This document shows, piece after piece, positions 47,501 to 60,919 of a stretch of 64,000 nucleotides of DNA; position 1 is the first letter of the stretch, and each line of letters opens with the position of its first letter. The notes beneath the pieces are model-generated. The model saw nothing but the letters and a program-made list of their open reading frames with translations. It did not search any database and was not told the DNA's origin. The DNA comes from Kingdonia uniflora. Its lineage: Eukaryota > Streptophyta > Magnoliopsida > Ranunculales > Circaeasteraceae. The DNA lies in the NCBI GenBank assembly GCA_014058105.1, contig JACGCM010002114.1, positions 2,046,001 through 2,110,000 on the forward strand, given 5' to 3'. Position numbers and translations under genes: made by a program.

Positions 47501-50500
47501 CAGGTATAATGGTGCTTGATGCATACTCTCGTGCAGCTAAAGGCTGTTGATCCCAGAAGGCGGCAGCATCCTAAAAGTACAATAAATATCAGCACCGATT
47601 TCCTGATGACGGTAAGATAAATAAAGGCCTAGAAGTCGGAAACTGATGTGACATATGGCTAAAAATTACAAAAGAATAAATAATAAAACAAACTACTGTA
47701 TGATGAGAGATATAAATATAGGAGTAACAGTAGCATTAACATATCCTCACAAGATAAGATTATTGTTAAGTGTCAGCCCCCTGTAGGCACATGAAAGATC
47801 AACAATTATTTTCTGATGATGATAGTAGAAAAATACTGCTCCTAGCAGAACCAATATTTCGTAACATACACCTTTACGGCAGAAAATATTGAAGGGATCA
47901 ATAAACAAACTATAATGATTAGATTTATGCAAGTATAACAGTGTAATAGCCCAACGAAAATAGACCCCTTTCCCAACCCCACAAGGTGCAGCAGGAGCAA
48001 ACAACAAAAATTGTGCGAGTACCTCAAGGTCAAGCAGGATCCATTATGCTCCTGGGGCCATAGTCATGTTACATCTACAACACTATTGTCTAAATCATGC
48101 CTAGGAGGTGATCAATAGAATTCAACGTGGTGATAGCTAGACTAGATTAGGACAACCTCTTATGGTGAAGATTTTTAAATGGTTAAGGCATATATTATTC
48201 ATAAAATTTCCTTCCTTGATTCGGACAACTTCTTTGGTGAATATTTTTATCACTGATAGCTTAATCATCATGCATTGGGTCCAAGTGTTTAATTGCTTTA
48301 TATAAACGATGGTGAGATTTAAACCATGTGTTACAATGTAATTAAACTTTAGTATTACGCATTTACTTAATTCAATCAGTTGATTTTTCATAAGCCACAT
48401 CGAGATCAGTAGCATACATATTATGCAGTTTGCCTCATATTTGTATTTCAAGACTTGGTCGTGTTTCATGGAGGTTCCTTCCAGATGGTTCATCCGACAG
48501 GGAGGATTTTTTTCTTTCAAAAGAAGGATAACAGGTTCTTAAAGGTATTGAGTTTGGTCGTCTGGTGGTTTATCAGTGTTTACAATTAATTATTTTCCTT
48601 CGAGGTAAGCTGAACTGGTTTTCCTATTTTCTGTACATCAAAGTGGTGTTCAAAAATACTATTTAGTAGTTTTGTCATAGAGTACGTATGCATCCGTGAG
48701 ATAGCCTATTACATTTATTTTCCTTTCCGGCATGCATCAGTGTTTTAGTATCTCCAGCTTTCTATAGTTTGATCTGTCAAAATTCTTCAACCATCAAATA
48801 TAAGTTAATGCATTTTAGATAGCATACTAAAATAAAGTGTACCTAGTACAGCTGCTGCAATACTATGCCAGGATATGATGTAATACAGGAAAAACTGACC
48901 CTAAGTACTTTACATGAGGAAAGAACTACATATAAAGTGTAAGTTTCTACCCTTCAAAGACGATACTTAATGATTTGAAAGAAACATTTGACTAACCAAT
49001 GCCATATATATAGCACCAATCAACCAAAACTGTTATGAGATTCATGCAATGGCAAGGATATAGCTTTTACAAACTTCCGCTTTTTATGTCAATATTATAA
49101 AGAAAAATCATAGCAAAATTGAGCAACTTTACCAAATTAGTCCTAAGAAGAGCAGTGTAGATGGATTCAAGCTCCAATCTGCGTGCATCAAACTCTTCAA
49201 TCTTTTTCCACTTTTTTCTCAGTGAATCTTCAGCTTCTTTCCACTCTGCACACAACTTATTCAATCGTTGTACTTCAGATGTCAATGTATTCAAGCTTGC
49301 TTTCAATCCAGCAGCTTCCCTTTCCTTGGTCCACACCTCCAGCTACATTAGAAGAGAGAATTGTTTCATTAGTCATGTGAACGATTATCACCATCTGAAG
49401 GTCAACATATTCTTAAGATATATTCACATAAATCTCACAAGAGAACTCATGATTATTTGTTTTGTTCTTTTAGAAGTGACTTTCATTGATGAGAAGAGGC
49501 CAAGGCCCAAGAAGAGACAAAAATTGGATCTGAGCACTGTCAATAAATTATATCAGTAAACTCTAGATGCACATGACAAGTAGGGTAGTCACTGTGAGTG
49601 GCATGCAATGCTTTTCTTTTGGGAGGTCCCAAACTCATCAAGTTATACGAAGTTCTCACCCCAAGGAGCCTTTGGGAGGGGTGCAGTCATTGAGCAAAAA
49701 GATCGTATTTAAACTAAATGACTGAAAGATACTTGAACAAGTAGCACTCTCTTAAGTACCTCAAACTGCCTAAGACTCCCGATATTTTGTGAAAAGACTC
49801 CAGTGGCAACTGAGTGTGACTGAATTGTATCACTATTTCCATACAAGCGTCTAAGAAGCTTTTGACATAAGATCCTAGCTTCTGCAGCTTTGTTGAGTGC
49901 GTCTTCAGTAGCCACAAACTGTTGAACATGTGCTTTCTGTCCAAGAAAGAAGAAGAAAAGATAACCATGAAGCTAATAACCGAACAGAATTCTTCAATAT
50001 GAACATAGAACAAGAGATCAAAACATCTCTCATGCTTTATGTTATTGTATTGGCTTCCACGTAAGATTCAAGATATTTAATTCCAGAAAGTGAACTCTGA
50101 ATATATATAAAAAACTACATACCAGCATATAAGTGACATAAAATAGTCAACAAACGACTGAAGACTAACTTAAGGTAATGGTCTAATAGAAACGTGGCAA
50201 ATTATGACACTAAAGTTAAAAACAAGTAATTATAGGCACATCATATTCCAGGGTCGTCACTCAGTGACTTCGAATGCGACAAGCCTAACTTACGGCTCGT
50301 CGCCTAAGAACCTAATAATACTAAGCAAAGTAAACTGACGGCTTAACTAAAGATACTAAGGCTTATCGACTGACGAGCCTAACACTTATTTAGCAACCTA
50401 CTAGGCTCCCGAGCCCAACTAAACTGCCTCACGAAAACCAGAGGTCATGTCATGTAATGTTACTTGCACGGTAAAATCCTAACATCAGCTCCTATAAAAA

Positions 50501-53500
50501 GGAGCCCGAAGGCTACAGTAAAAGGGAATGATACTTCATCTTCTACTTCAACAAGGGCAATTACTAGAACCCTACAACTAGTAGCAACTTGGAAGCAGAG
50601 TAGTTCCACTATCCAAGGGCTCATTGTGATCCTCAATCTCCTAGAAACTTCTAGGTACTCTAGGGATCCCTAGAGTACACTGGCGCCGTCTATTGTCCCG
50701 AACTAACGAATCCCAATTTTGACAAGCTGATTGGAGATGCGCATCCAACTCAAAGCTCGTCACACAGAACGTAATGGGCATAGTTAATAGTTGTTTCTCA
50801 GTCACTCCTAGAAACGTAGAGGAGAGGCTTAAGAAGTGGCGATTATAAGGACATCATCTTCCAGACGCTCACCCCCCACTGACTTCTTATAGGACGAGCC
50901 TAACTTATGGGCCCGTCACCTAAAAACTTAATAGTACTAAACAAAGTCAAATGACGGCTTAGCTTTATATACTAAGGCTCATCAACTGACGGGCCTAAAC
51001 ACTTAGCAACCTACGGTACTCCAGATGGGTTGAGCCTAAATAAATTGCCTCATGAACGATGAAGGCCTTTAACACCCTAACCTGACCTTTATAAAAGGAC
51101 CTGAGAGATACAGTAAAAGGGGGCGAGACAATTCATCTTCTACCTCAACGAGGGTGGCTACTAGGACCTTAAAGTAGCAAGTGGTTCCACTCTCCGTGGG
51201 CTCATTGTAATCCTCAAACTCCTAGAAACTTCTAAGAAGTCCAGGGAAATCCCTAGACTACAGGTAAAGTTGTAAGATTATTCATAGCAAAACATCATCT
51301 AGAAGAAATAAATTTTTAATGAAAACACACCTGTCTTTCAAGAAGCTGATTATGAGTCCCTTTAGTAGGAACATCAATTCCTATTTTCCCATGATCATAC
51401 AATTGATGTTGCAAATGTAAACTTGCATCAGGAGAAGAAGCGTCCATTACCTTATTGTTCTCATATTTGTATCTAGAGCATAACATGAAAACAAGTACTT
51501 GTTTGTCAATAATCCATCAGATTGTGCAAGCAAAAAAGGAAAAATATGACTAAAAAGCAATTTTATGATTACAAGAACCAGAGGCATTCAAAAGGTAATA
51601 AAAATGAAGCACAACAATATTAAAAGAAATCAAATGAGATTTTCAGCAGTGAGAATTTCTCAATATCAGCAATCCATGTGAATAACCTTTTTTAAGAGAT
51701 TATACGTAATCAACTGCAAAACCCTTTTGCAGGTTCCAAAAGCAGGCCTAGGATAAATAAGGCAAGATTAAACAAACTCACAGAAAGGTTTACTATTATT
51801 GTGAATTCAATTAACTTTATCCATCTTTATCCGTAATCGTCTCAATTTTAATGATCAAACTAGAAATATAATATAATTTTAGTTGTATAATGACATTTAG
51901 TTTACAATTAACACCTAATACAAATCAAAAGGAAGACAAAAATGGGTTTCTACATCTAACAACATATACTGACTAGGGAAATTGAGCATAAGAGATGCAA
52001 AGATCTTTTTTTACAGACAAACCAAAGAGAAAAGAAAAGAATACAAAAGGCATAGAGAAGAAAAACTTCGAGTCACCTTGACTCATAAGGGTATCTCACT
52101 ACAAGGTCCTGGAAATGGACACTCTTCCATAGATTCGGAAGTAGAAGACCATTAGAAAAAAACAGCATAAATATCAAAAGTAAGAGATTCCTGCCCCAAA
52201 ATCCCCGTTGATATTCTGAATGCATTTCCACAAACTACAACCAAGGCAGCTTAATTTCTGAATGCATTTCCACAAACTACAACCAAGTCAGCTTAATTTC
52301 TGAATGCATTTCCACAAACTATAACAAAGGTAGCTTAATTCAGTTGATCCAGTGCAATTTTTGTAATTATGCGAGCATAGGTTGCATCGATAAATACTAG
52401 GCACCACCTCTATACTAGACACTAGAAATTGCGGCAAGTTGCAATCACAACCCTCTGCATCACACAATATCTGCCCACACAACAAAAAAGTATGATCAAA
52501 CCCGATGAATAGGATTTTATGGCTGAAAAGTAAGGAAAATGAGTGTTTCACCCACTTCATGACTTGGCTAATCCTCCAAATTTTAATCTTCCATGCAAAA
52601 TATGTTGCTGAAAATAAGGGATTCTTTGTACCAGAATTTCTGAAACTTGAGACAGACAACCAAAACCCTAATAACAATCTTAACCCAAGTAATGGACATG
52701 ATGATGAATTTACTTTATACAAGGATAGGGTCTAGAAATTCAACCTCCTAGAATTCTTCATAGCCACCTGTCCTTGGTGACCTTCATTTGCCTAACCACC
52801 AAATGCCCTAGTCCTTATCATGCCAAAGGAAATTATGCATTAAGTTCTTACTCCACTAGTTTCTTAATAATGTTTTAATGGGATTGGATTTATACCTAAT
52901 ACAGAAATGGATTTCAGCAAGGAGATGATCTTTTTTCCGCTAGTTTCTTAATAATGTTTGCTACTTTCAAGTCAAGACCCATAGGATTTTAACAAAAACT
53001 CTATCCTATACAGTTTGATTTATCTTGTTAATGATCTGCTTTACTGATGGTTTATTCTGTTTTTGCTGCATTTTGTTTTTCTGGTGGCTCCGTGGCTGTT
53101 TACATTATTTTACTTCATATAGGATGTTGGTTTAGTAATTGGTTGTAATGTCTTCTCAAAAAAGAAATTGGGTGAGATTTATCCGGGCATACAGTGCACA
53201 CGATGGCACAAATTATACAGGAAAAAAAAAGTGAGTGATTTGCCCAAATCAACGATTGTAGATTCGTTAATTTTACGTTTGAAATCATTAACACGTGCAT
53301 TAAGGACAACACTAAGGGCTACGTTATTTAAAGGAAGTACGAGTTACCTGACATATGATCCAAATCTCATGAGCAAAGAGATGGGAACTAATGGTACTCA
53401 TGTGGAGACATATGTCAGTTGAGGTAGCAAAAATGGTGGTAGGAAGAGCTGAAAGAGCCATTATATGCATCCTATTGAATCCATTTTTCATACTCCTCGG

Positions 53501-56500
53501 CATCCGAAGGGCTTATCGATGCTAAGAAACTTCACCTTTCCACCACCCGTGGGGAAAATCTTGATTCATTCCGCCAAATAAAGGTAATCGGGCTACTCAA
53601 GTCTAATGGAAGTTAATCAAGTGGATAAGGATTGCGGAAGCAATTGTTGGTAAGGATTCTCACAATTATATCTTTGATTGACTGACTCAATCAAGTGGAG
53701 TTGACCACTTTATAAATAAATGGTTCAAATTTTATCTTCTTGGCAAAAACAAAGAACGAACAGAAAAATTAAACTTAAGGAAGAAGTTTGGATGAACACA
53801 ATTGGGCCGCAGAAGATTTTATCGAGATTGGTCTAGCTTTTACAACAATAAAGATCTTGATTTAAAGAAATCCCTTCTGTACTTGGTTTGTCCTCCATCG
53901 AGATCAGAAATGATTTTATAGTGAAAGTCGGGATGAATAACCCCATGGAAAAGGACAGGTGCTCATATCATCCAGATCACTACTGTAAGAAGGCTAGATT
54001 CGAGGGTGAAAAGAAAGATGCAGAATTGACCTGTTCGGTAAAAGTAAATCTAATGCTTCTGCGTGTTATATTCAGATTCTATAGCCATCTAAAGGTCGAA
54101 TATAACAAATGCTTGTACCCCGTAAGAAAGAAAGATGGAAAGAATTCACGAATGCTTTAGTTACATCAACAAAAAGTTATAATGTTGGTAATGAGAGCTA
54201 CGTGAAGCCGAATCCCTACTATACACATGAAGGATCCGTGATATGGTAGGTGAATATAGTAGTTGATAATAATAGAGTTTACCTACCTCAAAATCAAGCT
54301 TTTGTGAGATTTAAATGGTGATCAAAAGAAATTATACCATTTATATGTGATACAACGGACTCATTGTTCAGAAAAAGGGAATGGTATAGTATTATTAAGA
54401 AAATGTGGAGATTGAACACATTACACTCTACCCAATCAGAAGAGAAATGTCCTTATCTTTTGCCACTAAAAGGGAGATGTACAGAGGCTCTCCAACAAAA
54501 TAATGATGCCGATGCACATCAGCGACTCCTATATTATTAAACATCCATGAAAACCCTCAGCGAACACCTTTAGAAGTGTTAGCTCTTAGCTGGGAAACAA
54601 TAGCCCCAACTGTGAAACCAAAGGTATTTGGTTTCTTACTTTAGCGCGGGACAATTAGCTAACGATTCGTATCCGAACCTCTACGTAGGAGAAGGCTAGT
54701 CTATGTCACGTTAGCTGGAAACCAATAACTCCTGTAGACATTACCACTACGAATCCAAAGTATTTGGCTTCTTTTTAGCACATGGCCACTCGCTAATGCG
54801 ATTCTTAGCAATTACTAAGGAAGTAGCCGATGCAGCCTAACCGAGCCTATTCGGCCTGCTAGACTTATATCACTAAAGCAGGGAAACAAATGCACTTAGT
54901 GTAAAACCAAATTTTGACTGAATTCGACTTTGAGGGTGATCTGAAAAATGGAAGTGTCTCGACTCCTAACTCTTGACAATACTAGTTTAATGTAGTTCAC
55001 TAGTAAGTCAACTGCCTCCGCACTTTTGTTCGCTATTTAGTTCAGTTATAAGTTTAGTCATTCACCCTTCACTTCACATAATTCTAGAACAGCCCCTGAA
55101 AACTCCTTATGGTACTCCTATAGAAGCCAGTGACCCGATAACCATAAAGGAAGAAGAAGCTAGGGCGATACATTTTTGAAGCCATTTTCTCCACCTCACA
55201 AAAACCCAATTTGCCCAACTACGCGAACTATACATTCCCAACCACCTCAACAATTTTTTTATTTTAAATTTCCTAACAGGATATAAGTAAACCATTATCT
55301 TTACTGCAAATAATGACAATTTCAAATTACCAATAGAAACTCAATAACCAATTACGAGCAACACCATATATACTAAAATACCAAATTCAGAGATAAATAC
55401 CTACCATTTGCACTAAAAAAGCAAATACTTCATATTGTAAAATACTTTAATCAAAGTACATAGCATAGAAGAATTGAAGTACCTTAAAAGTTCTGCATCA
55501 GCCCTGATGTCAATTTTCTCTGCTTCTCTTTTAATCAGTGTTTTCAGCCGTAAGGTGTAAGCAGTAATAGCCTGAAGAAGTTGAGACGGATTATTCAAAG
55601 CATTTTCAACTAAAGCCTTGACCTCATCTGGCAGTTCCCCGTCAAAATCAATCCCTAACTTGGCAACTTCTAACTGAGGGTTCAAATGAATACCACTTCC
55701 CTCGTAAGCTGGGAAAGAAGTGCGTATTTTTTCGACCATATGCACTGCTAAAGATTCACAAGCATTTCGAATATTTCTTTCTCGTGCTGTTTCAATGAGA
55801 ATGACATCATCTGATGATCTTTTGCCTTTAACAGTTGTGTAAACAGCTTCTTTATCACTATTTGCATGAAAATCGTCAACTGAGTCTACTGTGCCAACAC
55901 TAAACCTCTGGGCATCCCTTGCCTGATTGACATAGTAATGAAGACGTCTTTGGTACTCTGCAAATATTTTTGCAGCTTCATCACACTGCTGATCATAAGC
56001 CTCCAACATCACTTGCTTGTGTCTGCATGTTACATGCCATATCTTAAGAAAAGATAATGATATTAGATGCATGACAGAAAGTGAGCTTTGAATTCACATG
56101 GCTGTATTGCATAATAGGTTTCAAAGTTCCGTGGTCATAATCATGTCCAAAAGCATGTTTTTTATTAGGTCTTGCACACTGAAAAGATACAAATTTCTTC
56201 CGAAGAAATAGTCAGATTTACATTAAGAATTGGTGAGAATATACTTCATGTGTAGTTCTTCAATAAGCCAGATGTGATTGTAACAGATTTAATATCACGG
56301 AAAATACTTCCTATGCACAAAATAGTGCATTAGGGAGCTACAGATCAGTAACTCAGTGAAACTAGCCTAGTAAACATTGATAAAAGATACCCCGCCCCCT
56401 TCCCCCACTCATCTTCACCAGTTTCATTAAAAACTGGGTTTCTTCAAATTTGGCTTAGTAATTGTATAAAAGAAGTACTATAGTCGATGCCTTGTTGACA

Positions 56501-59152
56501 AACGTTTTCTTTTTCTTTTTCTAATCAGAAACTGAAGGTTATAATACCATTGACCATAAGGCTGACAGTTTCTGCGAAACTGTCAAGACCCCACCATATA
56601 TTGGTGAAAGTGAAATTAGCTGCTGCTGATCATTTGAAAATTATTTATCTTTGGGATCAACAGTTTTAGGGAAGCCGTCACCCTGTCAAAGGTGATGAAA
56701 ATACTGCAGGAGGTGCAGTAGCGAACCAGATGGATTGCCACATGTAGTGATTTGTTTAGCGAGGCTGGTAAAGGGGTTTTTAAGAGTTTTTATGGTTACT
56801 TTTTTTTTCAGACTGTAGTGCATTTCTACATCTAGCGATTGAACTAACTTTAAGTGTGTAATTTTGGGTGGTCAATGACTCAATGCTGACCTTAAAACCA
56901 CGAATGGGATCAAGCCTTATCCCGCTACAATAAATAGAAAAAGGGATACAGGATCTCCCTACAGAACACCCATAATAATGGTTCAGAACCATACAAAATA
57001 ATGAAATATCCTTAGTTAGCAAGTCATATATCTCTATCTCTAGCCACTTCGCATAATGTCACACACTTTGGATTTCCTGCATGTATATGGGGTTCCAAGG
57101 TAAAATTGCTCTCTTCACATGGACTTCTCTTGGAAGACATTTACAGTTAGAAATATCATTGCAACAAATTGAGTGACAGTGTCTTACTGGTTCAAGTATA
57201 AATGAAATGGAGAAAATGTGGAGCACTTATTACTTGTCTATTAGTCCTCGAGATATAGTCCTTCTTCACAAGTTTTGCAGGGCGGCAGGGGTATATCATG
57301 TAATACCTAGTACAATAGGAGATAAGTTGATGCATTGGCCTCATATCAGCTTGTCTTTAAGTACTTTGGAAGGCTTCCCTGTTCATGATTAATGGCAGAA
57401 AGGAAAGAAACAGCATAATATTTGTAGAGACTGAGAGGTCTCTTGTTACGTCATTATGGACATCGAAGGAATTCTTATAGAGTCGAGGTCGAGTGCATGA
57501 TCCCTTTAAAGGATCTTCTTTGACCTCATGGCAGTGTAAGGAGGCACTGGGAATCATGTAATTCTTTTTTGAGTAGTTGTTGCATTCTCGTGCATTTTAC
57601 GTACTTAGTTTTCTACACTTTTCCCCCCTTTGCTCTATGTTTCCGAATGCTATAGGCCTTGGGCTTGTGATCCTTGGCCTTAATTCAAGAAGCCTCTTCA
57701 CTGTACAAGAGAAAAAGAAAATGCAAAATAACCGCATGGAGTTCTGGCTATAAGCACATGAAAATGAACCGTGGAAATACAAGTACGTTTGCAGCTCCAC
57801 CACTTCAACCCCAACCCATTATCTTCATGATTTTAGTAGGAAATTCCAGCTCAAGTTGGTCATAGGCCTTCACAAAGTCAATCTTGCAAACCACCACAGA
57901 TCTCCCCTCCCTAGTATTGTTCCAATAGATCTTTTAACAATTAGAACACCATTAACACTTACCTTAATAACAACAAATGTCCCTTGTGAGCTCGAGAGTA
58001 ATGAACTCACCACCATTCTCAACCTCCTCGAAAGCAATTTGGCAATGAACTTGCACATATCCACAATAAGGTCGATGCATCTCATTCTTAAAAAGAAAAG
58101 TTGAGTAACACTTTGTCCTAAGAAGACTTTGGGTTTAATGAAAGTCGTATTTAACCACCCCTACAGATAGGCTTCCTAGTGAAACTCCCATACCACGGCC
58201 ATCACATCCTAAGTCAAAATGGACATCACGTTTCTATAGTCACGTGTAGTAAAATTTTAAGAAATTGAGCATTCTCACATTCATCAATTTAATGAAAAAA
58301 TCTTTTCAGGGCTTCATAGTAAAGTTTTCTGCAAATGCAATAACAATCTACATTATTCTTGATTCAACCATTTATATTCATATAAACTATCTATTTTAGC
58401 CAAATCTGAACCAAAAAGTTACATTTGAGACAAAATTTGCATAAGAGTATAACCATCATATTAACATGAGTCCTAACATATCTTACCCTATCAAAGTACC
58501 AAAAAGTAGGGATATGTAACCACATGAAACATGTAAGAATATCAAAAACAAGTACAAGCAATGCAGGCAGAACAGAGATATGGGAACCTGACCTGTAATT
58601 GGACCTTTCATCAAGCATTCTTTTCCGCTCCGCTTCCTCCCTCGAAACTTCAATCATTCTTCCCCGCAATTCTTTTCGCTTCCTCTGAAGAACATGCCTT
58701 AATATGTCAACCTCTTTCTCCGCCATTTCTCTGTCCCTCAAAGCATTCTCTCTTGAACTCTCCAAAGATGAAGATAACGACGACATAGATGAAGTAGCTT
58801 CAGTCACCACCCCTCCTCTATCCGACCCCGGTCTCACCTTCCTTCTCCCTTTAACAACCTTCACTTCCTCGATCAACTTCACTACATCATCATCACCAAC
58901 AGATCCACCATCACTACTCCCATGAACAAGAATGTTCCTTCTGATCTTCTCAACCGTTTTCTCCGATTTCACCCTCTGCAACAAAAAATTCCAAACAGGG
59001 ACCATGTTCCCTCGACAAATCTTTCGAATCGAATCCACAGTCGGATACGATAACCCCTTGTTGGAGGATGATTGAGGCCTGTAACCCATTTCATTCTGAA
59101 GCCACTCCAATATCGCCTCTGATTGCACTATCGAATTCCCAGAACTTTGCAT
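41507..59152 (-). CDS. AUG5: AUGMIN subunit 5 (HAUS5-like), ten exons
   Basis: Subunit of the augmin complex, which recruits gamma-tubulin to existing microtubules in the spindle, phragmoplast and cell cortex. Exons on the minus strand: 59152-58593, 56022-55483, 51472-51331, 49936-49760, 49342-49133, 47570-47385, 46860-46701, 42440-42245, 42041-41909 and 41629-41507. All joins use GT/AG and keep the frame, giving 808 residues against about 796 in Arabidopsis. Diagnostic phrases are [17 protein letters not shown] and [20 protein letters not shown] (exon 1), [20 protein letters not shown] (exon 2), [20 protein letters not shown] (exon 4), [17 protein letters not shown] (exon 6) and [20 protein letters not shown] (exon 10). 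Much of the protein is predicted coiled coil. Large introns hold a response-regulator gene and transposons, but the coding sequence shows no break. Confidence 0.95.
43588..43600 (+). promoter_or_regulatory. TATA-like element before the response regulator
   Basis: TTTTTATATATATTTATGG lies about 40-50 bp upstream of the ATG at 43639. Its position fits either a TATA box with a very short leader or simple AT-rich DNA. Confidence 0.3.
43639..44158 (+). CDS. type-C two-component response regulator (ARR22/ARR24-like)
   Basis: Two exons, 43639-43863 and 43982-44158, joined at GTAAGT/TGCTAG in phase, encode 133 residues that are only a receiver domain. The acidic pair is Asp19-Asp20 (VLIVDDC), the phospho-acceptor is Asp65 ([15 protein letters not shown]), the conserved Thr is at 93 (VGVTDANTT) and the Lys at 115 (FYSKPL). 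The short length without output domain and the [20 protein letters not shown] phrase fit type-C regulators, which accept phosphate from HPt proteins in cytokinin-type phosphorelays. An upstream ATG at 43606 is in frame, but the MASTKT start matches family length better. The gene lies inside intron 7 of AUG5 on the opposite strand. Confidence 0.93.
47571..49132 (-). other. AUG5 intron 5, nothing recognised
   Basis: AT-rich intron; the 127-codon ORF at 48137-48520 and the 86-codon ORF at 47747-48007 show no family motif. Confidence 0.5.
50227..50679 (+). repeat. 5' LTR of the TRIM
   Basis: Direct repeat partner of 50840-51262; ends TAGAGTACA just before the primer-binding site. Confidence 0.7.
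50840..51262 (+). repeat. 3' LTR of the TRIM
   Basis: Begins CGATTATAAGGACATCATC and ends CTAGACTACA, matching the first LTR with many substitutions, so the insertion is not recent. Confidence 0.7.
52216..52341. repeat. 42-bp tandem repeat, three copies
   Basis: CTGAATGCATTTCCACAAAC followed by TA(C/T)AAC-AAGG-AGCTTAATT occurs three times with a 42-bp period. Confidence 0.88.
53168..54160 (+). pseudogene. unidentified broken coding stretch in AUG5 intron 2
   Basis: Open stretches in more than one frame have protein-like composition: [20 protein letters not shown], then [26 protein letters not shown] and [20 protein letters not shown], and later [19 protein letters not shown]. Stops and frame changes separate them. 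I do not recognise the family; a transposon or old pararetrovirus relic is possible, but nothing here proves it. Confidence 0.3.
56023..58592 (-). other. AUG5 intron 1, 2570 bp, nothing recognised
   Basis: First intron, AT-rich. Short ORFs at 56780-57022, 57207-57392, 57674-57865 and 57856-58104 show no convincing family. The region near 57800-58085 has a phrase on the minus strand ([19 protein letters not shown]) that may be a LINE trace. Confidence 0.45.
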
Positions 59153-59764
59153 TTTTCCCTCTAATTATAAAACCCCAAAGTGGGAATCCAATTACAACCT
59201 CATCAAACACAACCCCCAAATTCAAAATCCAATTAGAACCACTGTTACCAACAGCTCATCAATCACAAACCCAATGCACGAATATCCCCAAATGGGAATC
59301 CAATTAGAGCATGTAACAAACACTAAAACCCTCTTCTGCTTTACTAGAACCCTAATGTTGAAGCAATTAAAGTTCAAATTTGCAGAAATGGAGATTGGGG
59401 TTAAGAACAAAGAAACAATTTGATAGTTTTCAGCAAGAATTCGAGGGCGGCAAAGTTGTGGTGTTTTTTTTTGGTTAACAAAAGAAAAGTTACGGTTCTT
59501 TTTTTGGTTAATTAGTGCATCTCTAGCAATGGTTTCAACACTTAATTTCAATTAAAACCATGAGGCTCGTAAGGCTTACGTGCCCCATACTTAAACCTTG
59601 TTAGGTCAGTCAGGATCATATAATATCGATCTAGACTAGTTTGATCGATTATACGATCGGTTTAAGGGTCTGGTCAAACATGGATTATGGGTTAGTTTGA
59701 CCCATGGGTTAGGCTAACCTTATCCATGTCCATGTGCATGGTATACACACATGTTTTTTTGTTA
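59153..59764. other. AUG5 5' leader/promoter side, no further gene
   Basis: Holds the AUG5 5' UTR and promoter. No clear TATA box can be fixed. At about 59590-59740 there are several short inverted phrases (GATCGATTATACGATCGG). Confidence 0.4.
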
Positions 59765-59952
59765 TTGCAAGGTATACATGAAAGCAGAGGAAGCTTGAAA
59801 CAAATTAAAACATTCTAATTGATGTTTATCACAATGAGTACAAGTACTTATAGAGGAGTTTGTTACAATCAGTTGATAGAGTTAGGAATACAGTTGAAAC
59901 ATTTAAGAGTTTATTGAGTTAGTTTATAACTATTATATGGTTATTATACCCC
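59765..59952 (-). repeat. probable 3' LTR of the copia element
   Basis: Directly follows the polypurine tract on the minus strand. The far limit is approximate. Confidence 0.4.
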
Positions 59953-60919
59953 CTCAAGCTGAAGGGAGCAGAGAGAACATAAAGCTTGGCCTGCAGTACT
60001 TGAAATCTGTGAGAAGATCTTTATAAAGATATCGGCAAATTGGTCTTCAATGCATAGATATTTGACGATCAAAAACTTTAGCAAGAACCAATTCTCGAAT
60101 AAAATGATAGTCTATCTCAACATGCTTCATTCTGCCATGAAAGAAACGATTGGAGGCCAAAGCAATGGCACTATGATTGTCACACTAGAGCATAGGAGCA
60201 GTAATGAGAGGAATGTGCAAATCCCTAAATAAAGAGCAAAGTCAAATGATTTCAGCTGATGTGTGAGCTAAAGAACGATACTCTGATTATGTAGAAGGCC
60301 GAGCAATTGTTGCTTGCTTCTTTGCACTCCATGAAATTGGATTGTTACCACAAAAATGCAGAAACCACTTGTTGATCTTCTATTTGTGGGACATCCAGCC
60401 CAATCAACATCTGAGTAGGCTGTGAGACAAGAAGAGCATGAGTTAAGAGTTCCTTTTAGAAATCTTAAAATTATTTTTACCGCTGCCAAATATGGAGTTC
60501 TTGGAGCATGCATATGCTGACATACTTGATTTACAGCAAATGAGAGATCAGGCCTTGTCCATGTGAGATATTGTAGAGCTCTTACAAGTGATCTATATTT
60601 AGTTGCATCAGTAAGAAGATCACCAAATATTGTATCCATTTTATAATCAGTACAAGCAGGAGTTGAGCATGCTTTTGCACCATCCTTTTAAGCTCTTTTT
60701 AAGAGATCCAAGGCATATATGGATTAAGAGAGAAACAAACCTTTTGAGTCTCTATGAGCTTCAAGACCAAGAAAATAATTAAGTGAGCGAGATCTTTCAT
60801 AGCAAACTTTGTTCCAAGTTGAGCAATTAAGGAATTGCAGTAGATATGGGAGTTTCCTATGACTAATATGTCATCAACAATATAGACTAGAACATGAGTG
60901 AGAGTTCCACCATAGCACC

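Larger units (their letters stand above)
50227..51262 (+). mobile_element. TRIM-type miniature LTR retroelement in AUG5 intron 3
   Basis: Two similar direct repeats, about 50227-50679 and 50840-51262, are separated by only about 160 bp. Directly after the first repeat comes TGGCGCCGTCTATTG, which resembles the tRNA primer-binding site of plant LTR elements. A purine-rich AGAGGAGAGGCTTAAGAAG precedes the second repeat. Both repeats carry a TATAAAA-type box (CTATAAAAAGG, TTTATAAAAGG). There is no coding capacity, as expected for TRIMs. The exact ends and target duplication are unclear. Confidence 0.75.
51473..55482 (-). other. AUG5 intron 2, with decayed repeat-like stretches
   Basis: It contains a 42-bp triple repeat at 52216-52341 and, at 53168-54160 on the plus strand, long near-open stretches such as [13 protein letters not shown] and [20 protein letters not shown]. 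They look like remnants of a transposon protein I cannot identify. Confidence 0.45.

Noticed and set aside
58561..58925. Plus-strand ORFs of 73-75 codons
   Set aside because: Shadows of AUG5 exon 1 on the minus strand.
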